Below, in pieces: positions 1-9,075 of a stretch of 64,000 bases of DNA (position 1 is the first letter of the stretch; every line of letters begins with the position of its first letter). The notes beneath the pieces are model-generated. The model ran no database searches and was not told where the DNA came from. It saw only the letters and a program-made list of their open reading frames with translations. Source of the stretch: Oceanospirillales bacterium (GTDB lineage: Bacteria; Pseudomonadota; Gammaproteobacteria; Pseudomonadales; Balneatricaceae); the NCBI GenBank assembly GCA_018223185.1, contig JAAEYW010000017.1, positions 27,130 through 91,129 on the forward strand. The letters run 5' to 3'. A program made the position numbers and the translations under genes.

Positions 1-1
1 T

Positions 2-163
2 AATTTAGAAACAACCCTGGCCGGTATAATGGCTTTACCCGCGGTTGCTATTGGTGCATTTCTCGGGTTCTGGATGTTACGTGGGTTAGAATTAGCGCAG
101 TTTAAATGGATAATCAGAGGGATGGCTGCAGTTGCAGCAATCAAGCTGTTTCTGTTCAGTTGA
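2..163 (+). CDS. C-terminal end of a membrane protein, possibly TauE/SafE permease family (partial)
   Basis: An open frame enters from the left edge and ends at TGA 161-163, giving 53 residues. The visible part is hydrophobic: a glycine-rich membrane segment with FLGFWMLRG, then a short polar loop (LAQFKWIIRG) and a last membrane segment ending in a phenylalanine-rich tail. A penultimate loop followed by one short final helix is how many TauE/SafE-type exporters end, but too little is present to be certain. It lies in the same direction as the next gene, 186 bp upstream, so the two need not be co-transcribed. Confidence 0.5.
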   Translation, partial: NLETTLAGIMALPAVAIGAFLGFWMLRGLELAQFKWIIRGMAAVAAIKLFLFS

Positions 164-349
164 TGATCCGGATAGGATCCGGGCATATGACAGAGCGACA
201 CGCAACGTTTTGCAAAAAGCGTAATCTAGTGTGACCGGGGTAGTGTACGTCGGTTTCATCATCGCTCCGCAGTTTCTTCGTCAACACATAGGCGGTGCTA
301 TCCACAGTGTTTAATCCGTTGGCATCGTTAGATCGATAAGGAGAGTTTC

Positions 350-1321
350 ATGAAAATTGCTGTTTTAGATGATTATCAGGATGCTGTTAAAACGCTGGAT
401 TGTTTCAAGATCCTCAGTGGACATGATGTTCACGTCTTTACTGAAACCTACACCGATACACACGAGTTAGCTCTAAAACTATTTGATTTTGAAGCCTTAG
501 TTTTAATTAGAGAGCGCACTCAAATTACCGGGGAGTTGTTGTCAAAACTCCCAAACCTCAGGCTTATCAGCCAAACCGGTAAAATCAGTAACCACTTGAA
601 TCCAACGTTGTGCCAAAAATATGGTGTATCTGTCGTTGAAGGTATTGGCTCTCCTGTCGCACCATCTGAACTTTGCTGGGCGTTGATCATGGCTGCTTCG
701 CGAAACATCCCTGAATATTGTGCAAACCTGTCACGCTCTCAATGGCAGGACTCAGGAGTGCTGGGGTTAGGCCGGACATTACATGGTTTAACGATAGGGA
801 TTTGGGGGTATGGGAAAATTGGGCAGCGTATTGCCCAATACGCAAAAGTATTTGGTATGTCTGTGCTTGTTTGGGGCAGTGAGGCATCCAGAAAACTAGC
901 CGAAGAACATGGGTTTGTTGCAGCAACATCCAAACATGAGTTTTTTAGTAGCGCTGACATTGTTTCACTTCATTTAAGGTTAAATGAGACGACAAAAAAC
1001 TGTGTTACCAAAGCTGATTTAGCGTGCATGAAGTCAGACTCACTATTTGTTAATACAAGTCGGGCCGAGTTGGTTGAGCCTGATGCGCTGTATAGCGAAA
1101 TGAAAGAGAAGCAAACAAAACGTGCTGCATTAGATGTGTTTTTAGTTGAGCCCGCAAAGAGAGAGAGTGAAGCATTACTGTCGTTGCCTAATGTACTTTG
1201 CACTCCTCACCTTGGTTATGTAGAAAAAGGGAGTTACGAACTTTATTTTAAAGTAGCATTTGAAAACGTCGTGGCTTTTTCGCAAGGAAACTGTACGGGT
1301 CTGATAACACCGGACACTTAA
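350..1321 (+). CDS. D-2-hydroxyacid dehydrogenase family protein (SerA-like)
   Basis: NAD(P)-dependent D-isomer-specific 2-hydroxyacid dehydrogenase of 323 residues, the usual size. The Rossmann motif GxGxxG is at residues 153-158 (GYGKIG). The catalytic triad is present: Arg238 in NTSRAEL, Glu267 in FLVEP and His287 in TPHLG. The family reduces 2-oxoacids or oxidises D-2-hydroxyacids; the physiological substrate cannot be read from sequence. The C-terminal ACT domain of long SerA enzymes is absent. The start is supported by a strong ribosome site (AAGGAGAG) 7 bases upstream. The gene stands alone and converges on tctA. Confidence 0.85.
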   Translation: MKIAVLDDYQDAVKTLDCFKILSGHDVHVFTETYTDTHELALKLFDFEALVLIRERTQITGELLSKLPNLRLISQTGKISNHLNPTLCQKYGVSVVEGIGSPVAPSELCWALIMAASRNIPEYCANLSRSQWQDSGVLGLGRTLHGLTIGIWGYGKIGQRIAQYAKVFGMSVLVWGSEASRKLAEEHGFVAATSKHEFFSSADIVSLHLRLNETTKNCVTKADLACMKSDSLFVNTSRAELVEPDALYSEMKEKQTKRAALDVFLVEPAKRESEALLSLPNVLCTPHLGYVEKGSYELYFKVAFENVVAFSQGNCTGLITPDT

Positions 1322-1398
1322 ATAGCAGACTAAAAACAGTCAGTTATTAATCTGCGTCAGCGGAAGCAGGGTTTGGTATTTAACCATAACAGAGGGTC

Positions 1399-1433
1399 AC
1401 AATATGCCAGCACCGAGCGTGCTGGTATATTGT
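1399..1433. terminator. Long stem-loop between convergent genes
   Basis: A 15-bp stem (ACAATATGCCAGCAC / GTGCTGGTATATTGT, one G-U) closes a 5-base loop between the convergent 2-hydroxyacid dehydrogenase and tctA genes. There is only a weak T-run after it (CCCCTT), so it may act as a bidirectional terminator or as an mRNA 3'-end stabiliser. Confidence 0.6.
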
Positions 1434-1511
1434 GCCCCTTAGACCATATTAAGTAAGTACTGAACAACATACCGAATGAGTTGGCTATATAACCCGAAAT
1501 AGCATCTGGTC

Positions 1512-3002
1512 TTATGCCGCTGAAACGCGTTTACCCTCTTTAACTTTACTGATGATATACACCACGATAGACAGAACAGTAATGCTTAATAATGCCAGAC
1601 TGATCGGTCTGGTGAAAAAGATACTCAGATCACCTGATGATATCCCCATCGCCTGCTTAAAGCGCGTCAGGAACACAGGCCCCAGCACCATCCCCAGAAT
1701 AATAGGAATTGCTGGAATATCGTTCTTTCTGAGAACATATCCAACACCGGCAAAAAACAGAGCAATCAGTGCATCACTGACCTGATAATTCTGGCTATAA
1801 CTACCGATAAAACCGAGAACAAGAATAAATGCGCCGATAAACCGCCCCCGAATACGGGTCAGGTTCACCATCCATTTAGTTGCAAACGTCAGATAGACAA
1901 AACAGAAGATATTCATCATAAACAATGAAATATAAAGACCGGAGATAAACTCGGGCCGCTCTGCAAACAGTGTTGGGCCCGGTACATAGTTATGTACCAT
2001 AAAGACCGCCAGCAGCATAGCCATCAACGCATCAGCAGGAATACCAAACGCCAGCAGCGGCACCATAACCGATGCAGTCACCGCATTATTAGATGTTTCC
2101 GATGCAATCAGGCCCGCCGGGTTGCCCTTACCAAATGAGTCAGGATCTTTAGAAAATTTCTGGGCCAGTGTGTACGAGAAAAACTGAGAACCAAACTCTC
2201 CCACCCCGGGCAGCAGCCCCATAATGACCCCCAGAAATGCGGAGCGGGCGACAGTCATTTTATTGCGTAGTAGCTCGATAACACCACTGAAGTGCCCTTC
2301 GCCCTCCAGCTTTGTTACGTGAGCGTCATTACCCTTTTTAGACAGCAACACAAACGCCTGAGACATCGCAAACAGACCGATAACAACCGGCACCAACGGA
2401 ATACCACCCAGCAACCAGGTCTGTCCGAAGGTAAATACCTGCGAGTTAAACGAACGGTCAATACCGACAGATCCAAGAAAAATACCAAAGCCCAGCATTA
2501 TCACGGCTGCAGGCACATGCTTCCGGTGTGCCAACACAACAAAAACCATCCCCAGCAATGCCAGCATAGCAAATTCAGGTGAACCGAATTTCTGCGCAAC
2601 TTTCGCAAGAACCGGAGCCAGAAGTACCAGCGAGGTAACACTAATAATGCCACCCACAAACGATGAGGTGTAAGCGATTGATAACGCTCGTTTACCCTCT
2701 CCCCGCTGTGCCATCGGATAACCATCATAGGTAGTCAGTACAGCCACAGGTGTCCCGGGGGTATTCATCAGAATCGCGGGGATTGCACCGCCATACCAGG
2801 CACCACCATACACACCAACAAGTAGCATAACCCCCGCAAGAGGCTCCATCGAGAAGCTCAGGGGCAACAGTATTGCGATAACTCCGGCGGGCTCAAGACC
2901 CGGAATAGAACCGATAGTCACACCGATCAGCGCACCTAAGAAGATCGCCACTAACACATTTAAGTGGGCAACTTCATTTAAACCCAGCAGAATACTATCC
3001 AT
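1512..3002 (-). CDS. tctA: Tripartite tricarboxylate transporter, large membrane subunit TctA
   Basis: Large integral membrane subunit of a TTT-type secondary transporter, working with a periplasmic TctC and small TctB to import carboxylates. The protein is about 496 residues with many hydrophobic segments. Family signatures are visible: GALIGVTIGSIPGLEP near the N-terminus, GAWYGGAIPAILMNTPGTP, and GVIMGLLPGVGEFGSQF in the middle (the duplicated GxxPG motifs). I chose ATG at 3002, with GGGA 8 bases upstream, over a TTG four codons earlier. It is the last gene of usp-tctC-tctB-tctA, 14 bp after tctB. The neighbourhood suggests uptake of the substrate of the catabolic operon. Confidence 0.93.
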   Translation of the reverse strand: MDSILLGLNEVAHLNVLVAIFLGALIGVTIGSIPGLEPAGVIAILLPLSFSMEPLAGVMLLVGVYGGAWYGGAIPAILMNTPGTPVAVLTTYDGYPMAQRGEGKRALSIAYTSSFVGGIISVTSLVLLAPVLAKVAQKFGSPEFAMLALLGMVFVVLAHRKHVPAAVIMLGFGIFLGSVGIDRSFNSQVFTFGQTWLLGGIPLVPVVIGLFAMSQAFVLLSKKGNDAHVTKLEGEGHFSGVIELLRNKMTVARSAFLGVIMGLLPGVGEFGSQFFSYTLAQKFSKDPDSFGKGNPAGLIASETSNNAVTASVMVPLLAFGIPADALMAMLLAVFMVHNYVPGPTLFAERPEFISGLYISLFMMNIFCFVYLTFATKWMVNLTRIRGRFIGAFILVLGFIGSYSQNYQVSDALIALFFAGVGYVLRKNDIPAIPIILGMVLGPVFLTRFKQAMGISSGDLSIFFTRPISLALLSITVLSIVVYIISKVKEGKRVSAA

Positions 3003-3016
3003 TGCATTTCCCAATA

Positions 3017-3607
3017 TTAGAGATAAGAATTTGCAAAATCTGACCAGTCATTCGGTAAGAATTCATACAACCAGACATCATCCATCCACAGACCGATTAC
3101 GTATCTGAAGATAAAAGCGATGGCGACAGTGACTAAAAAAGTTGCAATGAACCAGTAGCGATTAAGCAATCGGGACAACGCAAGCAGAACCGTAACGAAC
3201 AGCAATGTCGTGAGAAAAAAACCCGTAACGTTGAGCATGTGAATGTAGATATAAAAGAACACGCTGGTAATAACAGGGACCCGGTTATAGGAAACCGAAT
3301 CATACAGATACTCTGACCAGGTTTTCAGATCGACTGAAAAGATCTCTTTCAATTTCCCGGCAACCATTACAAGAGAAAAAATTGCCATAATTCCCAGCCC
3401 GATAAGAGGAGCAATCATGGGCTGCAGGAACCAGCCTTTATCAGTATCAATTATGCGGGCCTGAGAAGGGACAAAGCAGAGTAAACCTATGCTCACTAAG
3501 ATCACCAGAATATAGAAAGGAAAGTTATCCTCGCCATTCAGCAACCTCCGTTTTTCACAGAGCATATCTTCATTATCAGTGGGTGAGTTATTGTCTTTAT
3601 TTTTCAT
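3017..3607 (-). CDS. tctB: Tripartite tricarboxylate transporter, small membrane subunit TctB
   Basis: Small membrane subunit of the TTT transporter, about 196 residues from ATG 3607. Four hydrophobic stretches are visible (around FPFYILVILVSIGLLCF, IGLGIMAIFSLVM, VFFYIYIHMLNVTGFF and IATFLVTVAIAFIF), as in TctB. The start is unsure: ATG 3607 has no close ribosome site, while TTG 3619 sits 7 bases after GGAGAG and TTG 3634 is also in frame. The gene lies 71 bp after tctC and 14 bp before tctA in the same operon. Confidence 0.88.
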   Translation of the reverse strand: MKNKDNNSPTDNEDMLCEKRRLLNGEDNFPFYILVILVSIGLLCFVPSQARIIDTDKGWFLQPMIAPLIGLGIMAIFSLVMVAGKLKEIFSVDLKTWSEYLYDSVSYNRVPVITSVFFYIYIHMLNVTGFFLTTLLFVTVLLALSRLLNRYWFIATFLVTVAIAFIFRYVIGLWMDDVWLYEFLPNDWSDFANSYL

Positions 3608-3678
3608 ATCAACGCTCAAACAGTCTCTCTCCAACTCTTATACCAGCCAGAGAGAGACACTTCTAAATAACTGACAAC

Positions 3679-4626
3679 TTACTTGCTCATATATTTGAGC
3701 AGATCTTTACTTTGTTCGACTTCATCAGCTATACGCTTACGGGCTTCAGCCTCAGGCTGCCAGTAAACCGTTGCACCCGTTGTCTCCGCGATCTGCTTCA
3801 CACGCTCAGACTCAAGCGCCTTCTTCGCGATTTCCGCGATCTTATCTTTGATCTCCTGCGGCGTACCCTTAGGTACGAACAAGCCATTCCAGGTGGTCAG
3901 CGGGATACCGGCAATTTCGTTCAGTGTCGGTGCATCAGGCGCAACACTGATACGCTGTGATGTGAAAGAGGTCAGCACTTTCGCATCGCCAGACTTCAGA
4001 CACGCCAGAATCAGTTGAGTCGTGGTGTTGATTACATCAGCATCACCGTTTGCCAGAACTGAACAGTCAGTCGCATCAAAAGGTGCATCAGATGAAAAGT
4101 TAACACCCAGAGCTTCTGCAGCTTTGAAGGTCATAGCGGTCGGTCCTGCCTGATAACCGAAATGACCCAGAGAAACGTCATTTTTCTGAGAGTAATCAGC
4201 CAGCTCTTTCATAGAGCTGTAGGGAGCATCGCCCCGGGTAGCCAGCACAAATGGGTAATCCAGGAAGATACCAACCGGCTCAAAGGTATCGTGGCCCCAA
4301 GGTACATCACCTACCAGAATCTTAACAGTAAGCAGATCATTAACAAATGAACCGATGGTCAGACCATCAGGACGTGCCAATGCCACTTCAGAGGTTCCGA
4401 TAACTGCGCCACCGCCAGGTTTGTTAACAACGGTTGCAGGTTTACCAGTCTCTTTGGTCATCTCTTCTGCAATGATGCGGGTGAGGACATCTTCGAGATC
4501 GCCCGGAGGCCATGGCACAATAAATTTAACCGGACGTGATGGATATTCAGATGCGGCCACCATGGGTGCTGCAAGCACTGAACATGCTAATACAAGACCT
4601 GAAACCATCGTTGTTATTTTTTTCAT
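3679..4626 (-). CDS. tctC: Tripartite tricarboxylate transporter substrate-binding protein TctC (Bug family)
   Basis: Periplasmic solute-binding receptor of 315 residues. A Sec signal peptide ends near AAPMVAASEYPSRP (cleavage around residue 25), and the mature protein begins with the Bug-family motif YPSRPVKFIVPWPPGD. The family binds carboxylates, including aromatic acids in several characterised members (for example TphC for terephthalate). The exact ligand cannot be told here. A good ribosome site (AGAGGT) precedes the ATG. The gene lies between usp and tctB and is expected to be transcribed from the operator-bearing promoter at 5179-5221. Confidence 0.93.
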   Translation of the reverse strand: MKKITTMVSGLVLACSVLAAPMVAASEYPSRPVKFIVPWPPGDLEDVLTRIIAEEMTKETGKPATVVNKPGGGAVIGTSEVALARPDGLTIGSFVNDLLTVKILVGDVPWGHDTFEPVGIFLDYPFVLATRGDAPYSSMKELADYSQKNDVSLGHFGYQAGPTAMTFKAAEALGVNFSSDAPFDATDCSVLANGDADVINTTTQLILACLKSGDAKVLTSFTSQRISVAPDAPTLNEIAGIPLTTWNGLFVPKGTPQEIKDKIAEIAKKALESERVKQIAETTGATVYWQPEAEARKRIADEVEQSKDLLKYMSK

Positions 4627-4668
4627 GAATTACCTCTATTTTTTACTTTTACTTGTTGAGTTTAAAAG

Positions 4669-5160
4669 TTATTCACTTGCCCCTTTCAGCGGAACAATGA
4701 GAACAGGACAGACACTGTGATGGATTACCTTCTGCGCCGTAGAGCCCAGAAACATGCGAGAAAGGGAGGAACTTTCCCTGTCTCCCATCACGATCAGATC
4801 TGCATTGAACATCTTTGCAGCTTTGACAATACACTTATCCGGCACTCCCTGAAGAACCTGAACAGTGGGCTCATCAATCAGCTTTGCATCTTCTTCCGAC
4901 AGCTCCTCATCATGAAAACTGATCAGACGCTGTTCAATACGTTCCATGCGTTCAGAAAAGATTTTTGCCAGTCGTGAACGACTAACCGACTCAGGCAGAT
5001 AGTCATTGATTATCTCTTCCGTAGCACCGGCGAGTGGTTCTACAACGTGCAGATAAATGATTCGAGCGCTATGAGCTTTTGCCTGTTCAATGGCAGCCCT
5101 GAATGCAGGACGACTACCGAGACCTAAGTCAGAAGCGTATATGATTGTATTTATTTTCAT
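4669..5160 (-). CDS. Universal stress protein (UspA family)
   Basis: Single-domain Usp of 163 residues, starting MKINTIIYASDLG. The ATP-binding motif of the family is G-2X-G-9X-G(S/T); here the region reads GDRESSSLSRMFLGSTAQKV, so the last GS is present but the second glycine is replaced, and nucleotide binding may be altered. It is the first gene of the usp-tctCBA unit. Coupling of a Usp gene to TRAP- or TTT-type transporters is a known neighbourhood, and a regulatory role on the transporter is a plausible inference. The -10 of its promoter overlaps the IclR-type operator. Confidence 0.85.
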   Translation of the reverse strand: MKINTIIYASDLGLGSRPAFRAAIEQAKAHSARIIYLHVVEPLAGATEEIINDYLPESVSRSRLAKIFSERMERIEQRLISFHDEELSEEDAKLIDEPTVQVLQGVPDKCIVKAAKMFNADLIVMGDRESSSLSRMFLGSTAQKVIHHSVCPVLIVPLKGASE

Positions 5161-5178
5161 ATATCAAAAACCATCAAA

Positions 5179-5221
5179 TTTCTCATAATTTGAGAATACA
5201 TACTTATTTTTAAAACATCAA
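5179..5221 (-). promoter_or_regulatory. Promoter with overlapping IclR-type operator, upstream of usp-tctCBA
   Basis: The 19-mer TTTCTC-ATAATTT-GAGAAT (5179-5197) is a near-perfect inverted repeat with a 7-base centre. On the minus strand a sigma-70-like promoter can be read: -35 TTGATG (5216-5221), 17-base spacer, -10 TATTCT (5193-5198). The operator covers the -10 and the start region, which suits repression. The same palindrome recurs at 17639, 17763 and 23034. A further half site, TTTCTCATATTTGA, lies near 5238. Confidence 0.7.
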
Positions 5222-5344
5222 CATAAAAAATACACACTTTTCTCATATTTGACAAAAAAACAACATTTAGCACTTATTGTTTGCACTCCGGGTGAGCACA
5301 ACAATATTTCACCCAGAAATAGCGCACTAAAAGAGGTCGCGCGG

Positions 5345-6283
5345 TTATTCAACCCAGATTTTCAGCAACGGCAGAATAATGGCTAATGAGAGCAGAGAGA
5401 GCACGGTGGTAGACATAATGGCACTGGACGCCAGCTCTACCCGGCGTTCATACTGCCTGGCAAAGATAAAAACCATTGAGCCCGTCGGTAGAGAGGACAT
5501 CAGAACAACGGACGCCGCCCAGAACGCATCCAGCCCCATCAGACAGACAACCAGCAAAGCAACTAACGGGTTCACTACCCCTTTAACCAGGGTTACCCAG
5601 ATCAACCGCCCCTTCTCACCCTGAATGGTAATACCCACCAGCGAAGCGCCCATGGCAAACAGTGCGACGGGGGCCGCAGATGGGGCCAGCATCGAAAAAA
5701 GATTGTTAACCGGTACAGGGATCGGTATTGAAAAGTAGGAGAAGAGTCCGCCAGCAACTGGTGCTATCAACACGGGGTTTTTAAGAAACATTCTGGAGAA
5801 CGTATTCCAGGCATTCTGCCAGTAAGTTCCACCGGTACTTTTGTTACCGACAAACGCCAGGCCGATAATAAACACCATGTTGGTCGCCAGTGTCGCAATC
5901 ACAACCGGCACGGTGCCCTTTTCACCAAACATATAGAAGGCTAACGGCACGCCCATATAGATAGTATTACCCCAGCCACAGATCAGTGAAATAACGGTCG
6001 CATCGAGACTATCCCGACTCTTAAGGCCCCGGTAGCCAAAGACACCCAGTAGCATGGTCAAAGCGGTGGCAATGAAATAAGCGGCAATAAAGGAAGGATT
6101 TACCAACGAGTCCAGCGAGACCCTGGCCATCGCCAGAAACAGCATCGGCGGCACAGCAAAGTTGATGACAAAATAGTTGAGCGCCTGCACAGCGCTCATC
6201 GGTATACCGCCGGATCTGCAAGCCAGCCAGCCGATAAAAATCACCGCAAACACCGGTAAAACAATATTAATGACGAGTTCCAA
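5345..6283 (-). CDS. AEC family transporter (auxin efflux carrier-like permease)
   Basis: Integral membrane permease of 312 residues with about ten hydrophobic segments in two halves, and family features such as NYFVINFAVPPMLFLAM in the first half and APSAAPVALFAMGASLVG at the start of the second. Bacterial AEC members carry small carboxylates such as malate or malonate. It is the last gene of the 12-gene minus-strand operon, 56 bp after the carboxymuconolactone-decarboxylase-like gene, so it probably moves a pathway acid in or out. Confidence 0.85.
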   Translation of the reverse strand: MELVINIVLPVFAVIFIGWLACRSGGIPMSAVQALNYFVINFAVPPMLFLAMARVSLDSLVNPSFIAAYFIATALTMLLGVFGYRGLKSRDSLDATVISLICGWGNTIYMGVPLAFYMFGEKGTVPVVIATLATNMVFIIGLAFVGNKSTGGTYWQNAWNTFSRMFLKNPVLIAPVAGGLFSYFSIPIPVPVNNLFSMLAPSAAPVALFAMGASLVGITIQGEKGRLIWVTLVKGVVNPLVALLVVCLMGLDAFWAASVVLMSSLPTGSMVFIFARQYERRVELASSAIMSTTVLSLLSLAIILPLLKIWVE

Positions 6284-6339
6284 ACACTCTCTCCTACTGA
6301 CGTGTTCTGCGTCATTAATCCGGGATTAACACGGTCTGA

Positions 6340-6735
6340 TCAGTCCTCAAGATTGTTCAGATCGATGCCCTCTTCCTCCATGACTTGCATCGCAATACGG
6401 AAACTGTCAATAGCAGCAGGAACGCCACAATAGATAGCAACCTGCATCAGCACTTCACGAATCTGCACGGGTGTCAGGCCGTTGTTCAGAGCCCCCCGTA
6501 CATGTAACGCAAGCTCGTGTGGACGGTTAAGGGCGGAGATCATCGCCAGATTAATCATGCTCCGCTCTTTCTTCTCCAGCCCCTCTCGTTGCCAGACATC
6601 CCCCCAGCAGTATTCCGTCACTAATTGCTGCAACGGTTTATTAAACTCGTTAGAGTTATTGATAGAACGATCAACATAAGTATCGCCCAATACCTCTTTT
6701 CTCAACTTCAAACCTGCGTCAAATTTTTCACTCAT
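6340..6735 (-). CDS. Carboxymuconolactone decarboxylase family protein
   Basis: Protein of 131 residues matching the PcaC/CMD family in length and sequence: an N-terminal MSEKFDAGLKLRKEVLGD..V segment, then LAMISALNRPHELALHVRGALNNG and VLMQVAIYCGVPAAIDSF. In PcaC this decarboxylates 4-carboxymuconolactone in protocatechuate breakdown. No other ortho-cleavage gene is present, so its real substrate here is open. The cysteine in IYCGVPA lacks the CxxC of AhpD-type peroxidases. It sits 28 bp after the hydratase gene in the long operon. Confidence 0.85.
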   Translation of the reverse strand: MSEKFDAGLKLRKEVLGDTYVDRSINNSNEFNKPLQQLVTEYCWGDVWQREGLEKKERSMINLAMISALNRPHELALHVRGALNNGLTPVQIREVLMQVAIYCGVPAAIDSFRIAMQVMEEEGIDLNNLED

Positions 6736-6763
6736 AACTCACCTGTGTATCCATAAAGCTCAC

Positions 6764-7534
6764 CTATTTATAGGAAAGAACCAGTTCGCCTCCCAGCATC
6801 GTTAAACGGTAGGTTGTTCCCGGAATCATATCGATCGGTTTCGTCAGAGAACCACTGATAAAGTGCTGACCCGCTTCAACACGTCCGTGAAGTGCCAGCA
6901 AGCTACGCACCATCTTAATGAAGGAGTTCAATGGCCCTCCCAGCACGCTGGCCGGCGAACCGCTGAGGGTTTCAGTCGCCGTCGTCAGACTGCATTCAAC
7001 CTCGGTTGCTGTCTGCCCCGGTATAAATGGCTGCAGCTCACCTAGCTGATAAAAAGAAGCGACCGCATTATCCGCCACAAAGCCGCCGATGCTGAACGTC
7101 CAGCCCAGCCGGGAATCAGCAATTTCAAAAGCCGGTGCAATCCAGGCAATCGCTTCAATGATCTGTTGGTCGGTGTAAACATCACCCTCAAGATCATGGC
7201 CCAGAATAAACGCCAGTTCTGCTTCAAGCTTGGGTGCAATCACCGCGTCAGAGCTGAGACTGTCGCCCTCAATCAGCATATCACTGAAAAGCACACCATA
7301 AACCGGCTCCTCAAGCCCGAAGCGGTCCAGTGCCGGCTGATTGGCCATCGCGACTTTCCAGCCAGACAGGGCTTTGCCTTCTGAAACCATCTGCTTAATC
7401 AGCTGCCGCTGGACGCCATAACCATCCTCGATAGTGAAACAATCAAATTCAGTCACCTCGCTGAGTGGGAGGCACTCAACCCGGGCGTTATGAATCGCTG
7501 CGGCCGCCTGTTGATAAACGGTGTTTTTCATCAC
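6764..7534 (-). CDS. 2-keto-4-pentenoate hydratase family protein (MhpD/HpaH-like)
   Basis: Protein of 256 residues of the hydratase/decarboxylase (FAH-like fold) family that adds water to 2-hydroxypenta-2,4-dienoate-type products of meta-cleavage. Key features are GWKVAMANQPALDRFG near residue 58, the metal-binding run PKLEAELAFIL near residue 102 and APAFEIADSRLG. The start overlaps the end of the preceding dehydrogenase gene by 4 bp (ATGA), implying translational coupling. The matching aldolase (MhpE/HpaI) is not found in the window. Confidence 0.85.
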   Translation of the reverse strand: MMKNTVYQQAAAAIHNARVECLPLSEVTEFDCFTIEDGYGVQRQLIKQMVSEGKALSGWKVAMANQPALDRFGLEEPVYGVLFSDMLIEGDSLSSDAVIAPKLEAELAFILGHDLEGDVYTDQQIIEAIAWIAPAFEIADSRLGWTFSIGGFVADNAVASFYQLGELQPFIPGQTATEVECSLTTATETLSGSPASVLGGPLNSFIKMVRSLLALHGRVEAGQHFISGSLTKPIDMIPGTTYRLTMLGGELVLSYK

Positions 7535-8988
7535 AGACCGCCCAGACAGACATACTTAATTTCCAGATAATCTTCAATGCCGTACTTAGAGCCTTCGCGG
7601 CCGATACCGGATGACTTAACCCCCCCAAAAGGGGCAACCTCATTGGAAATCAGTCCCGTGTTAACACCGACCATGCCATACTCCAGCTCTTCGCTGACGC
7701 GAATATATGTCGAGATACTCTGGGTGTACATGTAAGACGCCAGGCCATATTCCGTATCATTGGCCATCTCAATCGCTTCATCGATAGTGTCAAACTTAAA
7801 CAGCGCCGCGACCGGGCCAAAAATTTCATCGGAGTAGAAGTCCATAGAACGCTGCGCATCACCCAGCACCACCGGGTGCATAAAGCGCTGCTGCTCATCA
7901 AACTCAACGTTTCTTGAGGTGATCTGCACGGCCCCTTTATCCCGGGCATCATCGATCATCGCTTTAATAGAACGATAGGCTTTACGGTCAATCAGCGGGC
8001 CAAGTTCGGCACCCGGCACTGCACCGTCAGCCACGACCAGTTTATCCACAGCGGCGGCAAGCCTGGCAGAAAACAGATCATACACACCACTCTGAACCAG
8101 TATGCGGTTGGCACAGACACAGGTCTGGCCATTGTTGCGGAACTTGGCAATCAGTGCCCCCTCTACCGCTTTATCGAGATCGGCATCATCAAATACGATA
8201 AACGGCGCGTTACCCCCCAGTTCCAGAGAGACTTTTTTAACGTTGGAAGCGCACTGCTGCATCAGTAACTTGCCAATATCGGTAGAACCGGTGAATGACA
8301 GTTTGCGCACGGTGGGACTTTCGCACAGTGCGGTACCAATCTCAGAAGAGCGGCCATTAACCACCTGTAATACACCCGCAGGAACACCCGCCTTATCTGC
8401 CAGGTAAGCCAGGGCAAAAGCTGTCAGAGGCGTCTGTGACGCCGGCTTGATTATGATGGAGCAACCTGCAGCCAGTGCAGGACCGGCCTTCCGGGTAATC
8501 ATCGCCGCCGGAAAGTTCCACGGCGTTACTGCAGCACAGACACCAATCGGCTCTTTTCTGACCGTCAGACGGGTGCCAGGAACGACCTCAGGAATCACAT
8601 CACCATATGTGCGTTTTGCTTCTTCAGAAAACCACTCGATAAAGGATGCGGCATAGGCGATCTCGCCTTTGGCTTCTGCGACCGGTTTGCCCTGTTCGGC
8701 AGACAGAATCTTACCCAGGTCATCCTGATTCTCCATGATCAGATCAAACCACTTGCGCAAAATCTGTGATCGATGTTTCGCGGTGGTTTTCTTCCACGAC
8801 TTCCAGGCTGAGTCTGCAAAACCGATGGCAGCTTCCGTTTCCTTCTGTCCCATAACAGGAACAACCGTTATTACAGCATCATCAGCAGGATTAACAACCT
8901 CAACAGTTTCGCCTGAATCCGCTGGTGTCCATTTGCCATTAATGAAGCATAAGCTTTTAAGTAGCTCTGGGTTTGACAGTGTCAGCAT
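7531..8988 (-). CDS. NAD(P)-dependent succinate-semialdehyde dehydrogenase-type enzyme
   Basis: Aldehyde dehydrogenase of the GabD branch, about 485 residues from ATG 8988 (an upstream 16-codon extension lacks a ribosome site). The catalytic elements are the glutamate in VSLELGGNAPF and the cysteine in NNGQTCVCANRI. WNFPAAMITRK and FTGSTDIGKLL mark the cofactor pocket. GabD-type enzymes oxidise succinic or glutaric semialdehyde. In this operon the acid product could be succinate. A second GabD-like gene (44225-45682) differs in context, so this copy is probably pathway-specific. Confidence 0.9.
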   Translation of the reverse strand: MLTLSNPELLKSLCFINGKWTPADSGETVEVVNPADDAVITVVPVMGQKETEAAIGFADSAWKSWKKTTAKHRSQILRKWFDLIMENQDDLGKILSAEQGKPVAEAKGEIAYAASFIEWFSEEAKRTYGDVIPEVVPGTRLTVRKEPIGVCAAVTPWNFPAAMITRKAGPALAAGCSIIIKPASQTPLTAFALAYLADKAGVPAGVLQVVNGRSSEIGTALCESPTVRKLSFTGSTDIGKLLMQQCASNVKKVSLELGGNAPFIVFDDADLDKAVEGALIAKFRNNGQTCVCANRILVQSGVYDLFSARLAAAVDKLVVADGAVPGAELGPLIDRKAYRSIKAMIDDARDKGAVQITSRNVEFDEQQRFMHPVVLGDAQRSMDFYSDEIFGPVAALFKFDTIDEAIEMANDTEYGLASYMYTQSISTYIRVSEELEYGMVGVNTGLISNEVAPFGGVKSSGIGREGSKYGIEDYLEIKYVCLGGL

Positions 8989-9075
8989 GGAGTAAACTCT
9001 TTCTAATAGATCAAATTCGGTGAAAAAAGAAAACAAAAAGGCCGCAGCGAATCGGGTCAGCTGCGGCCATCAGGA

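Noticed and set aside
164..349. Transposon or gene remnant between the two first genes
   Set aside because: I found no reading that matches a known protein; it is better left as plain spacer with a promoter and ribosome site for the next gene.
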